NCBI GenBank assembly: GCA_964593555.1
Contig: CAZQIC010000003.1
Span: forward strand, 1-64,000
Length of the DNA: 64,000 nucleotides
Direction of reading: 5' to 3'
Source: CAZQIC01 sp964593555
GTDB lineage: Bacteria; Bacteroidota; Bacteroidia; JAFLBG01
The number at the start of each line of letters is the position of its first letter. The first letter of the stretch is position 1. The notes below the pieces were generated by a model. That model made no database searches, was not told where the DNA came from, and saw nothing but the letters and a program-made list of their open reading frames with translations. A program made the position numbers and the translations under genes. Below are positions 49,515 through 59,810 of this stretch, one piece after another.

Positions 49515-52500
49515 TTACCGGATCAATGTGATGAACCCTTTGATGGATTCGGATTTCGCTATGAGTGTATAATAGTAAGTGCCATCAGCAGCCATATCAC
49601 CTGCAGTGGTGGTGCCATCCCAGAATTTTGTGAACGGAGCGGTTGATTGAAAAACGACATTGCCCCACCTGTTGTAAATGGCGATCTCATAATTTTTAAA
49701 ACAAGGATCGGATCCTGTTAAGACAAACAATTCATTTCTGCCATCGCCGTTCGGAGTGAACACATTGGGGATAGACAAATTTTCAATGCAGATATCTTCT
49801 ACGGTTACAATTAACGAATCAACAGATGTACATCCGTTCACGTCGGAAACAGTTACATAATAAATTGTTGTAGCAGCAGGTGAAGCTTCGGGATCATCGC
49901 AGGTAACACAACTTAAACCTGTTGATGGAGACCAGGAGTACGTTCCTCCGCCTGATGCAGCTAGTTCAGCGCTGTTGCCTGACAAAATGGTAGCGCTGGG
50001 TCCTGCATTTGCAGTTGGCCCAACATTTACAATTACGTTAACAACATCAGTATTTGTACACGAACCATTTGAAATTGTCAACGTGTAAACCGTGTTTGTT
50101 GTAGGGCCCACGTTAAGTGTTGACGTATTTACACCGGAACTCCATGTATAAGTTCCGCCTCCGCTTCCATTCAATGTGGTCGTTGCGCCGCGGCAAATAG
50201 TTTGATCGGGCCCTGCGTTGGCAACAGGGATTTGTAAAACATTAACCGAAAAAGCATAGGTATTGGTGCATCCGTTGCCATCTGTTCCGGTAACTGTATA
50301 ATTTGAATTTGATGTTGGCGATGCTGTTATACTAGGGCCTGCTGTGCCCGAAAGCCCTATGGATGGTGACCATACGTAACTGTTTCCCCCAATTGCATTC
50401 AATGTTGTTGATGAGCCTATACAGATGGAAGTGTTCCCGTTCACCGAAATAACAGCAGCATTATTTACAGTAATTGAAACGTTGGTTGTATCATCGCACG
50501 TACCTCCATAGGAAACAATAACAGTATAAATTGTATTTCCTGTTGGAGTAGCGTTTACAGAACTTCCTGTTGTGGAACTTAGACCAGCAGAAGGCGACCA
50601 ATAAAAATTTGTTGCACCGGCCGCAGTGAGTTGAACACTGTTCCCAAAACAAATGGCCGATCCTGAAGATGCGAGTGCCACAGGTTTAGAAACAACATTA
50701 ATACTAAATGGAATTGTATCGATGCAGCCCTTTAGTGAAGTTGCGTAAATATTATATGGAGCAGAAGATGTTGGGAAAGCATAGACACTGCTGCCTGTAG
50801 TAGAACTTAGTCCCGCTGAAGGAGACCAGGTATAGCTTGCAGCCCCTGATACAGTGAGTAAGGTAGAATCGCCTGTGCAAAGTGGGTAATTCCCTGACAG
50901 TGTCACGTCCTCATTGTCAATCTGTACTGTGAAGTAAGATGTAAGCGAACATCCTCCGGCATTTGAGGCCATGATGCTGTATGTTGTAGTGGTCGATGGA
51001 TTTGCAGAGTGACTTGAACCAGTTGTTGAAATTAAACCGGCTGAAGGAGACCAGCTATAGGTTACCGGAACGGAGCTTGTAGCAACAATATTGGCACTTG
51101 TTCCTTTGCAAATACTTGTATCCCCTGACACAGAAAATGAAAATCCATTCTGTACATTAATTGTAGCGGTTGAAGTATCTCTTTGGCAACCATCAGAACT
51201 TATTAACGTAACTGTGTATGTCCCTGCTGAATTGTACATGTGAACAGACCCAGAAGTATCGGAAGTATTATCCGGCCCTGATGCTGGATCTCCGAAATTC
51301 CACCACCATAATTTTGTTGGTGTGCAGGAATCAGTAGTATCGGTAAATATAACAGGCGATCCCGTGCAGGTTGTAGAGGAAGATGGTTTAATTCCTGCTG
51401 CGTATGGCCTTATTGGCAATGGATCCAGATAATCAGAAATATTATTTGGCAAGTTGAGCCACGATGCCCTGCCGCCAAGTGTTACCGCGTTATTGGTAAA
51501 ACCACAGCCAATACCCAATACGTTTGGATTATTAATTGCGTCAAGTGAACTTAATGATGAAAAAAAATCAGCGCTGGTTAAATAAAGTTTTCCATCGCGT
51601 CCAATTTGAAAATCATAGGGGAGTGCCAGGTTAGCCATTGTTCCGGAACTGCTTCCAACAGTTGTCTTAGTGGATTTGATGTTAGGTGCGGTAAGATCAA
51701 ACTGAAAAACAGGAACCGGAAAATTACCACTGCTAAGGTAAAAGAGATCTCCGTTGGGGGAAAACATATTTGCAATGCTGATCCCTGAAGTTGCCGTGTC
51801 AATTGGATTAAATCCTGTAATGCTGCCGGTAGCATTATCGAAATCATAAATACTTGTTATGCCCTTGATAACTGTTGAAAGTTTATTCCCTTTTGGACTC
51901 GCTTTAAGAGGAGTACTCAAGTCACCAAAGGAATCGGAAGGGCCAATGGATGAAACAACAGTGTCCATTACGCCGCACTTAGTAACCCTTACTGCCCAAA
52001 AAGTATTTGTTCCGGAAAGATGTGTGATTACCCAATGATCTATACCGTTACAATGTTTTACTCCAACCATCCTCTCTGATGTGCCGGTAACAAAAGTGGT
52101 CAGCGGTGTACTTACATCACCTAAACCAGAATTTAATGTCATATTTATTTTGGTGTAAAATGCAAGTCCGGTGGAGTGGCCAGTTGGCACACCTGCATTC
52201 CCAAATAAATAATATGTGTTGGTGTCGCCATACACAGGAATGATAACAGAGCTTTGCATAGAAGAATTGGGAGTGCCGCCACTCGTAGCTGCGAGGTTTC
52301 CGCTTGGCATAATGGTATGTGTTTTATCCCATACCTGGCTGCCATCTGTATAAAATAATATTTGTCCGTTGCTGTTGCAATAAGTGGAACAGCCTTCTGT
52401 AAACCCCATGCCACTGTTAAGCAGTGAAGTTGGTGTCCCCGCATTAAAATCAAGGCCGGCCGATGAAAATCCAAAATACCAAACATTATATTGGTTTTGG

Positions 52501-52559
52501 GATTGGATCGAATTAAATCCAAGAAGAAAAATAAATAGAGGAAGACACTTCTTAATCAT
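49515..52559 (-). CDS. Large T9SS type B cargo protein with PKD and Ig-like repeats
   Basis: 1014 aa from the ATG at 52559; the ORF extends upstream to 52652, but a proper signal peptide (IKKCLPLFIFLLGFNSIQSQ) begins here. Propeller-like N-terminal region starting YNVWYFGFSSAGLDFNAG (about 25-370) homologous to the 38369 protein, then a PKD domain (KLWWWNFGDPASG...). About six Ig-like repeats of about 80 aa follow, with the recurring YTWSPSAGLSSTTGSS and C-x2-T ends, then CHU_C (SIPNVFTPNGDGRNELF, IYNRWGNVVF, DGTYYYTLIA). Predicted surface/secreted T9SS substrate. It is tail to tail with nothing and head to head with the 52990 gene (430 nt gap). Confidence 0.88.
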   Translation of the reverse strand: MIKKCLPLFIFLLGFNSIQSQNQYNVWYFGFSSAGLDFNAGTPTSLLNSGMGFTEGCSTYCNSNGQILFYTDGSQVWDKTHTIMPSGNLAATSGGTPNSSMQSSVIIPVYGDTNTYYLFGNAGVPTGHSTGLAFYTKINMTLNSGLGDVSTPLTTFVTGTSERMVGVKHCNGIDHWVITHLSGTNTFWAVRVTKCGVMDTVVSSIGPSDSFGDLSTPLKASPKGNKLSTVIKGITSIYDFDNATGSITGFNPIDTATSGISIANMFSPNGDLFYLSSGNFPVPVFQFDLTAPNIKSTKTTVGSSSGTMANLALPYDFQIGRDGKLYLTSADFFSSLSSLDAINNPNVLGIGCGFTNNAVTLGGRASWLNLPNNISDYLDPLPIRPYAAGIKPSSSTTCTGSPVIFTDTTDSCTPTKLWWWNFGDPASGPDNTSDTSGSVHMYNSAGTYTVTLISSDGCQRDTSTATINVQNGFSFSVSGDTSICKGTSANIVATSSVPVTYSWSPSAGLISTTGSSHSANPSTTTTYSIMASNAGGCSLTSYFTVQIDNEDVTLSGNYPLCTGDSTLLTVSGAASYTWSPSAGLSSTTGSSVYAFPTSSAPYNIYATSLKGCIDTIPFSINVVSKPVALASSGSAICFGNSVQLTAAGATNFYWSPSAGLSSTTGSSVNATPTGNTIYTVIVSYGGTCDDTTNVSITVNNAAVISVNGNTSICIGSSTTLNAIGGNSYVWSPSIGLSGTAGPSITASPTSNSNYTVTGTDGNGCTNTYAFSVNVLQIPVANAGPDQTICRGATTTLNGSGGGTYTWSSGVNTSTLNVGPTTNTVYTLTISNGSCTNTDVVNVIVNVGPTANAGPSATILSGNSAELAASGGGTYSWSPSTGLSCVTCDDPEASPAATTIYYVTVSDVNGCTSVDSLIVTVEDICIENLSIPNVFTPNGDGRNELFVLTGSDPCFKNYEIAIYNRWGNVVFQSTAPFTKFWDGTTTAGDMAADGTYYYTLIAKSESIKGFITLIR

Positions 52560-52989
52560 TAACAAAGGATAAAATTTTAATACAAATTTTGAAACAAAAA
52601 TGGCTTTAAACATAGCTATCCTTATTAGCAAACGCACATATGTGTTAGGCATATTGGTTAGTTGGCTTAGTAAAATTTTCGCTTAAAAACCACTCATTTA
52701 TTACAAAAGAGTGTGCTTTTGAAGATCTGGGAAGGAGATTTTAGAATGAAAAGAATTTGAAAAAATTAATGATTCTGTTCAAATTTATTGGAGAGGGTGA
52801 AAGTATATATTACATATCCAGATAGTGCCCCATAACCCGCTGTTAGTTTGAAATTTAATCCATAATTATGTAATTAATTGTTTATCAGGTAATTATGAGT
52901 TAAATGTACTGTCAGAAATATAGTTTTTAGAAGTAATTGATACCGGGCTCCCCATGTAAACACGCTAAATTGTATATTGTAAAACTCCC
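52560..52989. other. Divergent intergenic region between two giant cargo genes
   Basis: 430 nt, very AT-rich. Near the right end, TAAATTGT (52966-52973) resembles a -7 box for the 52990 gene (TTG at 52937-52939, spacing 26, somewhat long). I see no ORF, tRNA or strong hairpin, and no clear promoter for the leftward gene. Confidence 0.45.
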
Positions 52990-55900
52990 ATGAAACGGCA
53001 CATACTCTTTATTTGTTTTTTTGTTGCCGCTTATACCTGCGGGATTTCTCAAAATCTTGTTCCCAACGGTAGTTTTGAATGTTATTCTACTTGTCCCGAT
53101 CAGTACGATCAGGTATCATATGCCAAGCAATGGAATTCGCCGGTGCTGCATAATGGCAGCTGGCCAGATTATCATAATTCGTGTGACTTATATAATGGAA
53201 TGGGGTTTCCGCTCAATGGAAATACCGGTGACTCCGCCAGAACAGGAGCGGGTTGTATGGGTTTTATGTTCTGGCAAAATTATGATCCCGCTTCGAGAGA
53301 GTACCTCCAGGCAAAATTGTTGCAGCCATTACAAAATGGAAAATGTTATCAGTTAACTTTTTATGTAAAGCTTTATGTTGCATTGAATATGGGTATCGAC
53401 AGGATCGGTGCTCATTTCTCAACAGCTGCTATCAGTTCAGCTTCGCAGAATTTATATGGTTATATTCCACAAGTTCAAAATACTCCAGGCGTTCCTATAT
53501 CAAGTACGACAACCTGGACGCAGATATCAGGAAGTTTTGTAGCGACCGGCGGCGAAGATTATATCACCATTGGTAATTTTTATAATGATGCTTCTACAAC
53601 TACTGATGGAACACCTTCCGGATGGTACTCACATTATTACATTGATGATATTTGTTTGATTGAGTGCGGGAATTCCTGCACGCCTACTATTGCCGGGGTT
53701 GCATCTGTTTGCAGCGGTTCAGCTGCATCACTTTCTGCAACACCGGGGGGAACAACATATTCATGGAGTAACGGTGCCACCACTACTACAACTACAGTTC
53801 TTCCCACAATAACTACTCAGTATTCCGTGATCGTTAATGACACATTTGCTTGTCAAACATATTATGATACTACTGATGTTTCTGTTTTTCCGTTACCATC
53901 TTTAACATTAACGCCTACGCCTGTTTCCTGTTTTGGCGGAACAAATGGAAAAGCAACAGTTGCCGTTTCTTCAGGAACATTTCCATATACATATAGCTGG
54001 TCTCCCGGAGGACAGACCGGAGCATCTGCCACTAATTTACCTTCCGGAACTTATTCGGTGAATGTCACGGATGTAAATGGATGTATATCGCAGGGAACAA
54101 TAACGGTTACCCAGCCAACAGCGCTTACGGCTTCTATAACAGCTCAATCAAATTTATTATGTAATGGTAATTCAACTGCTTTTGCAAAAGTAACAGGCTT
54201 TGGTGGAACACCCGGATATACTTACAGTTGGAGCAATTCACAAACCACAGGAACCACAACCGGATTATCTGCAGCAACATACACAGCTACAGTCACCGAT
54301 TTAAATGGTTGTGCTGCCAGCACAACTGTAGCAATAACTCAGCCTTCTGTTTTAACTGCAAGTATTTCTGCAAAAACAAATGTAGCGTGTAATGGAAATA
54401 CAAATGGCACAGCGACAGTTATAGCAGGGGGAGGAACATTAAATTATACATACAGCTGGAATAATGCGCAAACAACAAATGTCGCTACAGGTTTATCTGC
54501 AGCAACATATACTGCAACAGTAACGGATGCAAATGGTTGTGTCGCTCAAACAACAGTAGCCATTGCGGAGCCTGCAGTATTAACAAGCAGCATATCAGCT
54601 CAAACAAATGTGCTGTGCAATGGAAATAATACCGGCTCTGCAACGGTAGCGCCTTCGGGAGGAACTGTTGCATATACTTATAGTTGGAGTAATGCACAAA
54701 CAAATTTTACTGCAACCGGATTGTCTGCAACAACATATTCAGTTATTGTTGCAGATGCGAATGGTTGTACATCACAAACAACAGCAACCATTACACAGCC
54801 GGCAGTATTAACTGCAAGCATCAGCGCGCAAACAAATGTGTTGTGTAACGGGAATAATACAGGAAATGCAACTGTTGCTGCCGGCGGAGGAGCAGGGACT
54901 TATGCTTACAGTTGGAACAATGGTCAGACAACTGTGGTCGCGACAAATTTATCTGCTGCATCATATACAGTTACAGTTACTGATGCAAATGGTTGTACGA
55001 TAAAAACAACGGCATCAATTACTGAGCCTTCTGCTTTAACGCTCACATTAACACCAATCAATTTGTTGTGTAATAATATTTCAACCGGGCAAGTGAGCTG
55101 CAGTGTTGCAGGCGGAACGCCAAACTATAGTTATAGCTGGAGTACAACATCAACAACAAATAATATTTCCTTATTGGCGGCTGGTGGATATACATTAACA
55201 GTTACTGATAACAATGGATGCACCATACAAAATAGTACAACTCTCACTCAGCCTTCCGCTGTAACAATGACATTAAGCAGTACGCCTGATCACTGTAACC
55301 AACAAGATGGCACTGCAACTATTATAGTAGGCGGAGGAACTGTAGCTTACACTTATAGCTGGAGCAATGCGCAAAACAATTCTTCAATTAGTAATATATC
55401 TGCAGGTACTTATACTGTTACAGTCACTGATAATAATGGCTGCAGTTTAATACAAACAATAGCGGTTGCAGCGCAGGCGAGTGACACATTGCAAATTGTT
55501 AGTACGAATAGCGTAACATGTAACGGAGCCTGCGACGGTTTCGCAACGTTACAATTAAGTGGCGTTTCAAATGGTCCGTATGCTTACAATTGGAGTAACG
55601 GGCAAACAACTTTGGCAGCAACAGGATTGTGTGCTGGCGTTCACACCTGCAGCGTAACGGATGGAGCAGGTTGTTTGAGCACAAAACAAATTACCATTAT
55701 ACAACCTGCGGTATTAACGACCAGCATCAGTGCGCAAACAAACGTGTTATGTAATGGGAATAATTCGGGTAATGCAACTGTTACAGCAGGAGGCGGAACA
55801 GGAGCGTATACATACAGCTGGAACAATGGCCAGATAAATTCAACAGCAACAAATTTATCTGCAATAACATATTCGGTTACTGTAACTGATGCGAATGGAT

Positions 55901-58900
55901 GTACAATAGCAACAACTGTAACTATTATAGAGCCAACAGTGTTGAGTCTTACGCTTACACCAATAAATTTATTGTGTAATAATATTTTTACAGGAGAAGT
56001 AATCAGCAATGTACAGGGAGGAACACCTAATTATTCATATAGCTGGAGTACTGCCGCAACTACAAATAATATTTCCTCATTGAGTATCGGAAGTTATTCG
56101 TTAACAGTAACCGATAACAATGGGTGCAGCGTACAAGCGAATACAACTATCTCGCAACCTTCAGCCTTAACAATGACACTGAGCAGCACACCCGATCATT
56201 GCAACCAGGGAGATGGAACCGCAAATGTAATTGCAGGCGCCGGAACCGGAGCGTACACCTATAATTGGAGCAATGCACAAAACAGTTCTTCAATAAGTAA
56301 CTTAACTGCGAATACTTATACTGCAACTGTTACAGATAATAATGGATGTTCATTGACACAAACAGTTGTGGTATTGCAACAGGTCAGCGATACGTTGCAA
56401 ATTGTAAGTATCAACGATGTTACATGCAACAATGCATGCGATGGCTCTGTTACATTACAGTTGAGCGGAGTAACAAATCCTCCGTATACTTATCAGTGGA
56501 GTAACGGACAAACCAATTTAACTGTGACCGGCTTGTGTGCTGGGGTGCATACCTGCAGTGTTACGGATGGTGTGGGATGTGTGGCAACAAAACAAATTTC
56601 CATTGTGCAGCCTTCGGTACTTACGGCCAGTATTATTGCACAAACAGATGTATTGTGTAATGGCAACAATACAGGAAACGCTAACGTTGCAGTCAATGGA
56701 GGAACACCGAATTATATTTATAGTTGGAGCAATGGACAAACAAATACAGTTGCAAACAATTTAATAGCGACAACTTTCACTGTTACTGTAACAGATAGTC
56801 ACGGTTGCACTGTGCAAACTTCTGCAGCCATAACGGAACCGCCTATCCTCACACTTACGTTAACACCAACGGATTTGTTGTGTAATAATATTTCTACAGG
56901 AGAAGTAACCAGCAATGTACAGGGAGGAACACCTAATTATACATACAGCTGGAATACAGCCGCAACCACTTTAACTATTTCTTCGTTGACGATTGGCAGT
57001 TATTCCCTGACTGTTACAGATAACAATGGTTGCACAGTATTGGCCAGTACAACCATTACACAGCCATCTGCTTTAAGTATGACGCTGACAAGTACTCCAG
57101 ATCATTGTAACCAGGGAGATGGTACAGCATATGCATCAGCAAGTGGTGGAACAGGAGCATACACTTACAGTTGGAGCAATGCACAAAACGGTGCTTTGGT
57201 GAGCGGTCTTGCTGCGAATACGTATACAGCAACTGTTATAGATAATAATGGATGCAGTCTTTCGCAAGCAATAGTTGTACTCGCAATGGTAAGTGATACT
57301 TTACAAATTGTTAGTTTAAATAATGTTAGCTGTAACGGCGTATGCGATGGATCAGCAACATTGCAATTAAGTGGAGTAGCAAACGGTCCTTATGTATATA
57401 CATGGAGCAATGGCCAGACGAATTTAGCAGCTACAAGTTTATGTGCTGGTGTACACACATGCAGTGTAACAGATGCAGTGGGTTGCGTGAGCACAAAACA
57501 AATAACAATTACTCAGCCGTCAATATTGACAGCAAGTATTAGTGCTCAAACAAATGTGTTGTGTAATGGAAACAATACGGGGAATGCAACAGTAGTTGCA
57601 GCAGGCGGCTCGCCAAATTATACTTACAGTTGGAGCAATGCGCAAACGGGCACAACCACAAATAATTTAACAGCTAATACTTTTTCAGTAATAGTAAGTG
57701 ATAATAATGGCTGTACAGTACAAGCTACCGTAACTATAACAGAGCCTCCTGTTTTAAGTCTTACATTAACTGCAACCGATCTGTTGTGTAATGGAATATC
57801 AACAGGGCAAGTAAATAGTAACGTGCAAGGCGGTGTGCCAAATTATACTTACAGCTGGAGCAATACCACGATCACAAATAATATTTCATCGCTTGCTGCG
57901 GGAGGCTATTCCTTAACAGTAACAGATAACAACGGTTGTACTGTTCAATCGTCAATGATATTGACCCAGCCAATAGCAATTACATTGACTGTTACCAGCA
58001 CGCCCGACCATTGTAATCTTTCTGATGGAACAGCAACCGTATCGGCAAATGGCGGAACGGGATCGTACACTTATAGCTGGAGCAATACTTCTCAAACAAG
58101 AAATAATATAACGGGTCTTCCTGCGGGAGTTTATACGATAACTGTAACAGATAATAATCAATGTACTCAAAGTACAACTGTTAATGTATTGCCAATGCAG
58201 GCTGACACACTTCAATTGGTTAGCATATCGAACACAAGTTGTAATAATAATTGTGATGGTATTGCCACCCTTCAACTTAGCGGAGTATTAAATGTTCCTT
58301 ATAATTACAACTGGAATACCATACCGACTCAAAACTCTTTAACTGCAACAGGCCTTTGCGCCGGAATGTACTCCTGCACTGTAACGGATGTAAATGGGTG
58401 TAAGGATTCGATGACAGTTTCTATTTCACAGCCTGCGGCTTTATCAGCGACATTAAGCGCAACTTCTACATTGTGTTATGGTGATAATACAGGAACGGCT
58501 ACAGTAACAAATGTTATTGGTGGTACTCCTAATTACGGCTATAGCTGGAACAATAATCAACTGAATGCAAACGCGATTGCGTTAACTGCAGGTACTTATA
58601 CAGTAATAATTACAGACAATAATAATTGCAGCATCGCGCAAATTGTTCAGGTGAATGATGCGCCGCAATTGTTGGTGAACATTCCTCCCCCTGTAGAAAT
58701 TTGTGCGGGTCAGCAAGCAACAGTTAATTCTAATGTTGCAGGTGGAACGCCGAATTATAATTACAGTTGGAATACAGGACAAAACACCAACGGCATTAAT
58801 CCCTTCTTGAATCAAATAACAAATTTCACCATCACGGTGACTGATAATAACGGCTGCATTGCGCAGGCAATAACACAAGTTACCGTAAACGCATTACCTG

Positions 58901-59673
58901 TAGTTTCTTTCTCAAGTGATATCACTGAAGGATGCGCTCCTCTTTGTGTTAATTTCAATAATACAACCACTAACAGTCAATCTCAGGTTTGGAGTTTTGG
59001 TGATGGGTCGGGTTCAACACTCAACGCTCCCTATCATTGTTTCATGCAAGCAGGCGCGTATAATATTACACTGGCTGTAACAGATAATAAAGGATGTATC
59101 GATTCACTTACGCGAAATAATTATATCAATGTTTATCCAAATCCTACAGCAGATTTCCAGGTCTACCCTAATCCTTCAGCGGTGAATACTATAATTAATT
59201 TTATTGATAAATCCGTTGGCGCAACAGCCTGGAACTGGAGTTTTGGCGACGCAATTAACTCTTCATCCAATTTACAAAACGCAACTTTTGTTTATACAGA
59301 TAGTGGGTATTATCAAATTCGCTTAATCGTTATAAATGGATTTGGCTGCAGTGATACATCTGTGCAGTTATTGTTTATTGAACCTGAATTCTTGTTTTAT
59401 ATTCCAAATACATTTACACCAAATGGAGATGGTCTCAATGATATATTTGCACCCTCCTTGTTTGGAATAGAAAATGAGACGTTTGAATTTTATATTTTCG
59501 ATCGGTGGGGAAATAAGATCTTTGAATCAAACTCTTCAACTATTGGTTGGAACGGAGTAGCAAATAATGGCTCTGAAATAGCTCAGCAGGATACTTATGT
59601 TTGGCTGATCAAATTAAAAGATATAAAAGGTAGTAGGCACAAATATGTTGGTCACGTGAACCTGATAAAATAA
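52990..59673 (+). CDS. Giant SprB-repeat T9SS type B cargo protein (2227 aa)
   Basis: Signal peptide (1-20, ...GISQ) and an N-terminal beta-sandwich (NLVPNGSFECYSTCPDQYDQ..., about 21-225, carbohydrate-binding-like). Then one Ig-like repeat, about 21 SprB-type repeats of about 75 aa (about 300-1890), one further Ig-like repeat (ICAGQQATVNSNV), two PKD domains (QVWSFGDGSGS; WNWSFGDAINSS) and CHU_C (YIPNTFTPNGDGLNDIF, IFDRWGNKIF, QQDTYVWLI). Repeats carry the pattern LCNGNNTGNATV ... YTYSWSNAQT ... YTVTVTDANGC. Repeats 5-20 form four tandem copies of a four-repeat block. It is a large surface adhesin-like protein by analogy with Flavobacterium SprB; a motility role is not established here. Confidence 0.92.
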   Translation: MKRHILFICFFVAAYTCGISQNLVPNGSFECYSTCPDQYDQVSYAKQWNSPVLHNGSWPDYHNSCDLYNGMGFPLNGNTGDSARTGAGCMGFMFWQNYDPASREYLQAKLLQPLQNGKCYQLTFYVKLYVALNMGIDRIGAHFSTAAISSASQNLYGYIPQVQNTPGVPISSTTTWTQISGSFVATGGEDYITIGNFYNDASTTTDGTPSGWYSHYYIDDICLIECGNSCTPTIAGVASVCSGSAASLSATPGGTTYSWSNGATTTTTTVLPTITTQYSVIVNDTFACQTYYDTTDVSVFPLPSLTLTPTPVSCFGGTNGKATVAVSSGTFPYTYSWSPGGQTGASATNLPSGTYSVNVTDVNGCISQGTITVTQPTALTASITAQSNLLCNGNSTAFAKVTGFGGTPGYTYSWSNSQTTGTTTGLSAATYTATVTDLNGCAASTTVAITQPSVLTASISAKTNVACNGNTNGTATVIAGGGTLNYTYSWNNAQTTNVATGLSAATYTATVTDANGCVAQTTVAIAEPAVLTSSISAQTNVLCNGNNTGSATVAPSGGTVAYTYSWSNAQTNFTATGLSATTYSVIVADANGCTSQTTATITQPAVLTASISAQTNVLCNGNNTGNATVAAGGGAGTYAYSWNNGQTTVVATNLSAASYTVTVTDANGCTIKTTASITEPSALTLTLTPINLLCNNISTGQVSCSVAGGTPNYSYSWSTTSTTNNISLLAAGGYTLTVTDNNGCTIQNSTTLTQPSAVTMTLSSTPDHCNQQDGTATIIVGGGTVAYTYSWSNAQNNSSISNISAGTYTVTVTDNNGCSLIQTIAVAAQASDTLQIVSTNSVTCNGACDGFATLQLSGVSNGPYAYNWSNGQTTLAATGLCAGVHTCSVTDGAGCLSTKQITIIQPAVLTTSISAQTNVLCNGNNSGNATVTAGGGTGAYTYSWNNGQINSTATNLSAITYSVTVTDANGCTIATTVTIIEPTVLSLTLTPINLLCNNIFTGEVISNVQGGTPNYSYSWSTAATTNNISSLSIGSYSLTVTDNNGCSVQANTTISQPSALTMTLSSTPDHCNQGDGTANVIAGAGTGAYTYNWSNAQNSSSISNLTANTYTATVTDNNGCSLTQTVVVLQQVSDTLQIVSINDVTCNNACDGSVTLQLSGVTNPPYTYQWSNGQTNLTVTGLCAGVHTCSVTDGVGCVATKQISIVQPSVLTASIIAQTDVLCNGNNTGNANVAVNGGTPNYIYSWSNGQTNTVANNLIATTFTVTVTDSHGCTVQTSAAITEPPILTLTLTPTDLLCNNISTGEVTSNVQGGTPNYTYSWNTAATTLTISSLTIGSYSLTVTDNNGCTVLASTTITQPSALSMTLTSTPDHCNQGDGTAYASASGGTGAYTYSWSNAQNGALVSGLAANTYTATVIDNNGCSLSQAIVVLAMVSDTLQIVSLNNVSCNGVCDGSATLQLSGVANGPYVYTWSNGQTNLAATSLCAGVHTCSVTDAVGCVSTKQITITQPSILTASISAQTNVLCNGNNTGNATVVAAGGSPNYTYSWSNAQTGTTTNNLTANTFSVIVSDNNGCTVQATVTITEPPVLSLTLTATDLLCNGISTGQVNSNVQGGVPNYTYSWSNTTITNNISSLAAGGYSLTVTDNNGCTVQSSMILTQPIAITLTVTSTPDHCNLSDGTATVSANGGTGSYTYSWSNTSQTRNNITGLPAGVYTITVTDNNQCTQSTTVNVLPMQADTLQLVSISNTSCNNNCDGIATLQLSGVLNVPYNYNWNTIPTQNSLTATGLCAGMYSCTVTDVNGCKDSMTVSISQPAALSATLSATSTLCYGDNTGTATVTNVIGGTPNYGYSWNNNQLNANAIALTAGTYTVIITDNNNCSIAQIVQVNDAPQLLVNIPPPVEICAGQQATVNSNVAGGTPNYNYSWNTGQNTNGINPFLNQITNFTITVTDNNGCIAQAITQVTVNALPVVSFSSDITEGCAPLCVNFNNTTTNSQSQVWSFGDGSGSTLNAPYHCFMQAGAYNITLAVTDNKGCIDSLTRNNYINVYPNPTADFQVYPNPSAVNTIINFIDKSVGATAWNWSFGDAINSSSNLQNATFVYTDSGYYQIRLIVINGFGCSDTSVQLLFIEPEFLFYIPNTFTPNGDGLNDIFAPSLFGIENETFEFYIFDRWGNKIFESNSSTIGWNGVANNGSEIAQQDTYVWLIKLKDIKGSRHKYVGHVNLIK
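54805..58434 (+). repeat. Four tandem copies of a ~906-bp, four-domain super-repeat
   Basis: Each block contains four SprB repeats of distinct types in fixed order: A (ISAQTNVLCNGNNTG), B (LTLTPxxLLCNNxxTG), C (STPDHCNQxDGTA) and D (SDTLQIVSxNxVxCNxxCDG). Block starts are near 54805, 55711, 56617 and 57522, spacings 906, 906 and 905 nt, with a closing A-like repeat at about 58437. Some segments are almost identical between blocks (e.g. around 56000 and 56900), pointing to recent duplication or gene conversion. Confidence 0.85.
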
Positions 59674-59762
59674 ATCCGCACTTATTTATAGTCTTATTCG
59701 GTAACGACACCATAAGGAGAAATTAATTTGAGAAAGTCGATTACATTAATGCGGTAAATAAA

Positions 59763-59790
59763 AAGGCGCCTCGATCTTCATCGAGACGCC
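59763..59790 (-). terminator. Intrinsic terminator of the 59811 gene
   Basis: AGGCGCCTCGAT - CTTC - ATCGAGACGCCT, a 12-bp stem with one C/A mismatch. On the minus strand it is followed by TTTTTATTT, a classical rho-independent layout. It could also stop readthrough from the 52990 gene, which ends 90 nt before. Confidence 0.8.
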
Positions 59791-59810
59791 TCTGTATAAT
59801 AAAAAATAGT

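Noticed and set aside
55641..56009. 122-aa minus-strand ORF in the SprB repeat gene
   Set aside because: Produced by the repeated codon pattern on the opposite strand; similar ORFs appear at each repeat block.
54118..58900. CRISPR-like periodic array
   Set aside because: The period is about 225/906 bp, the repeats are diverged and the whole region is one long ORF of SprB domains.
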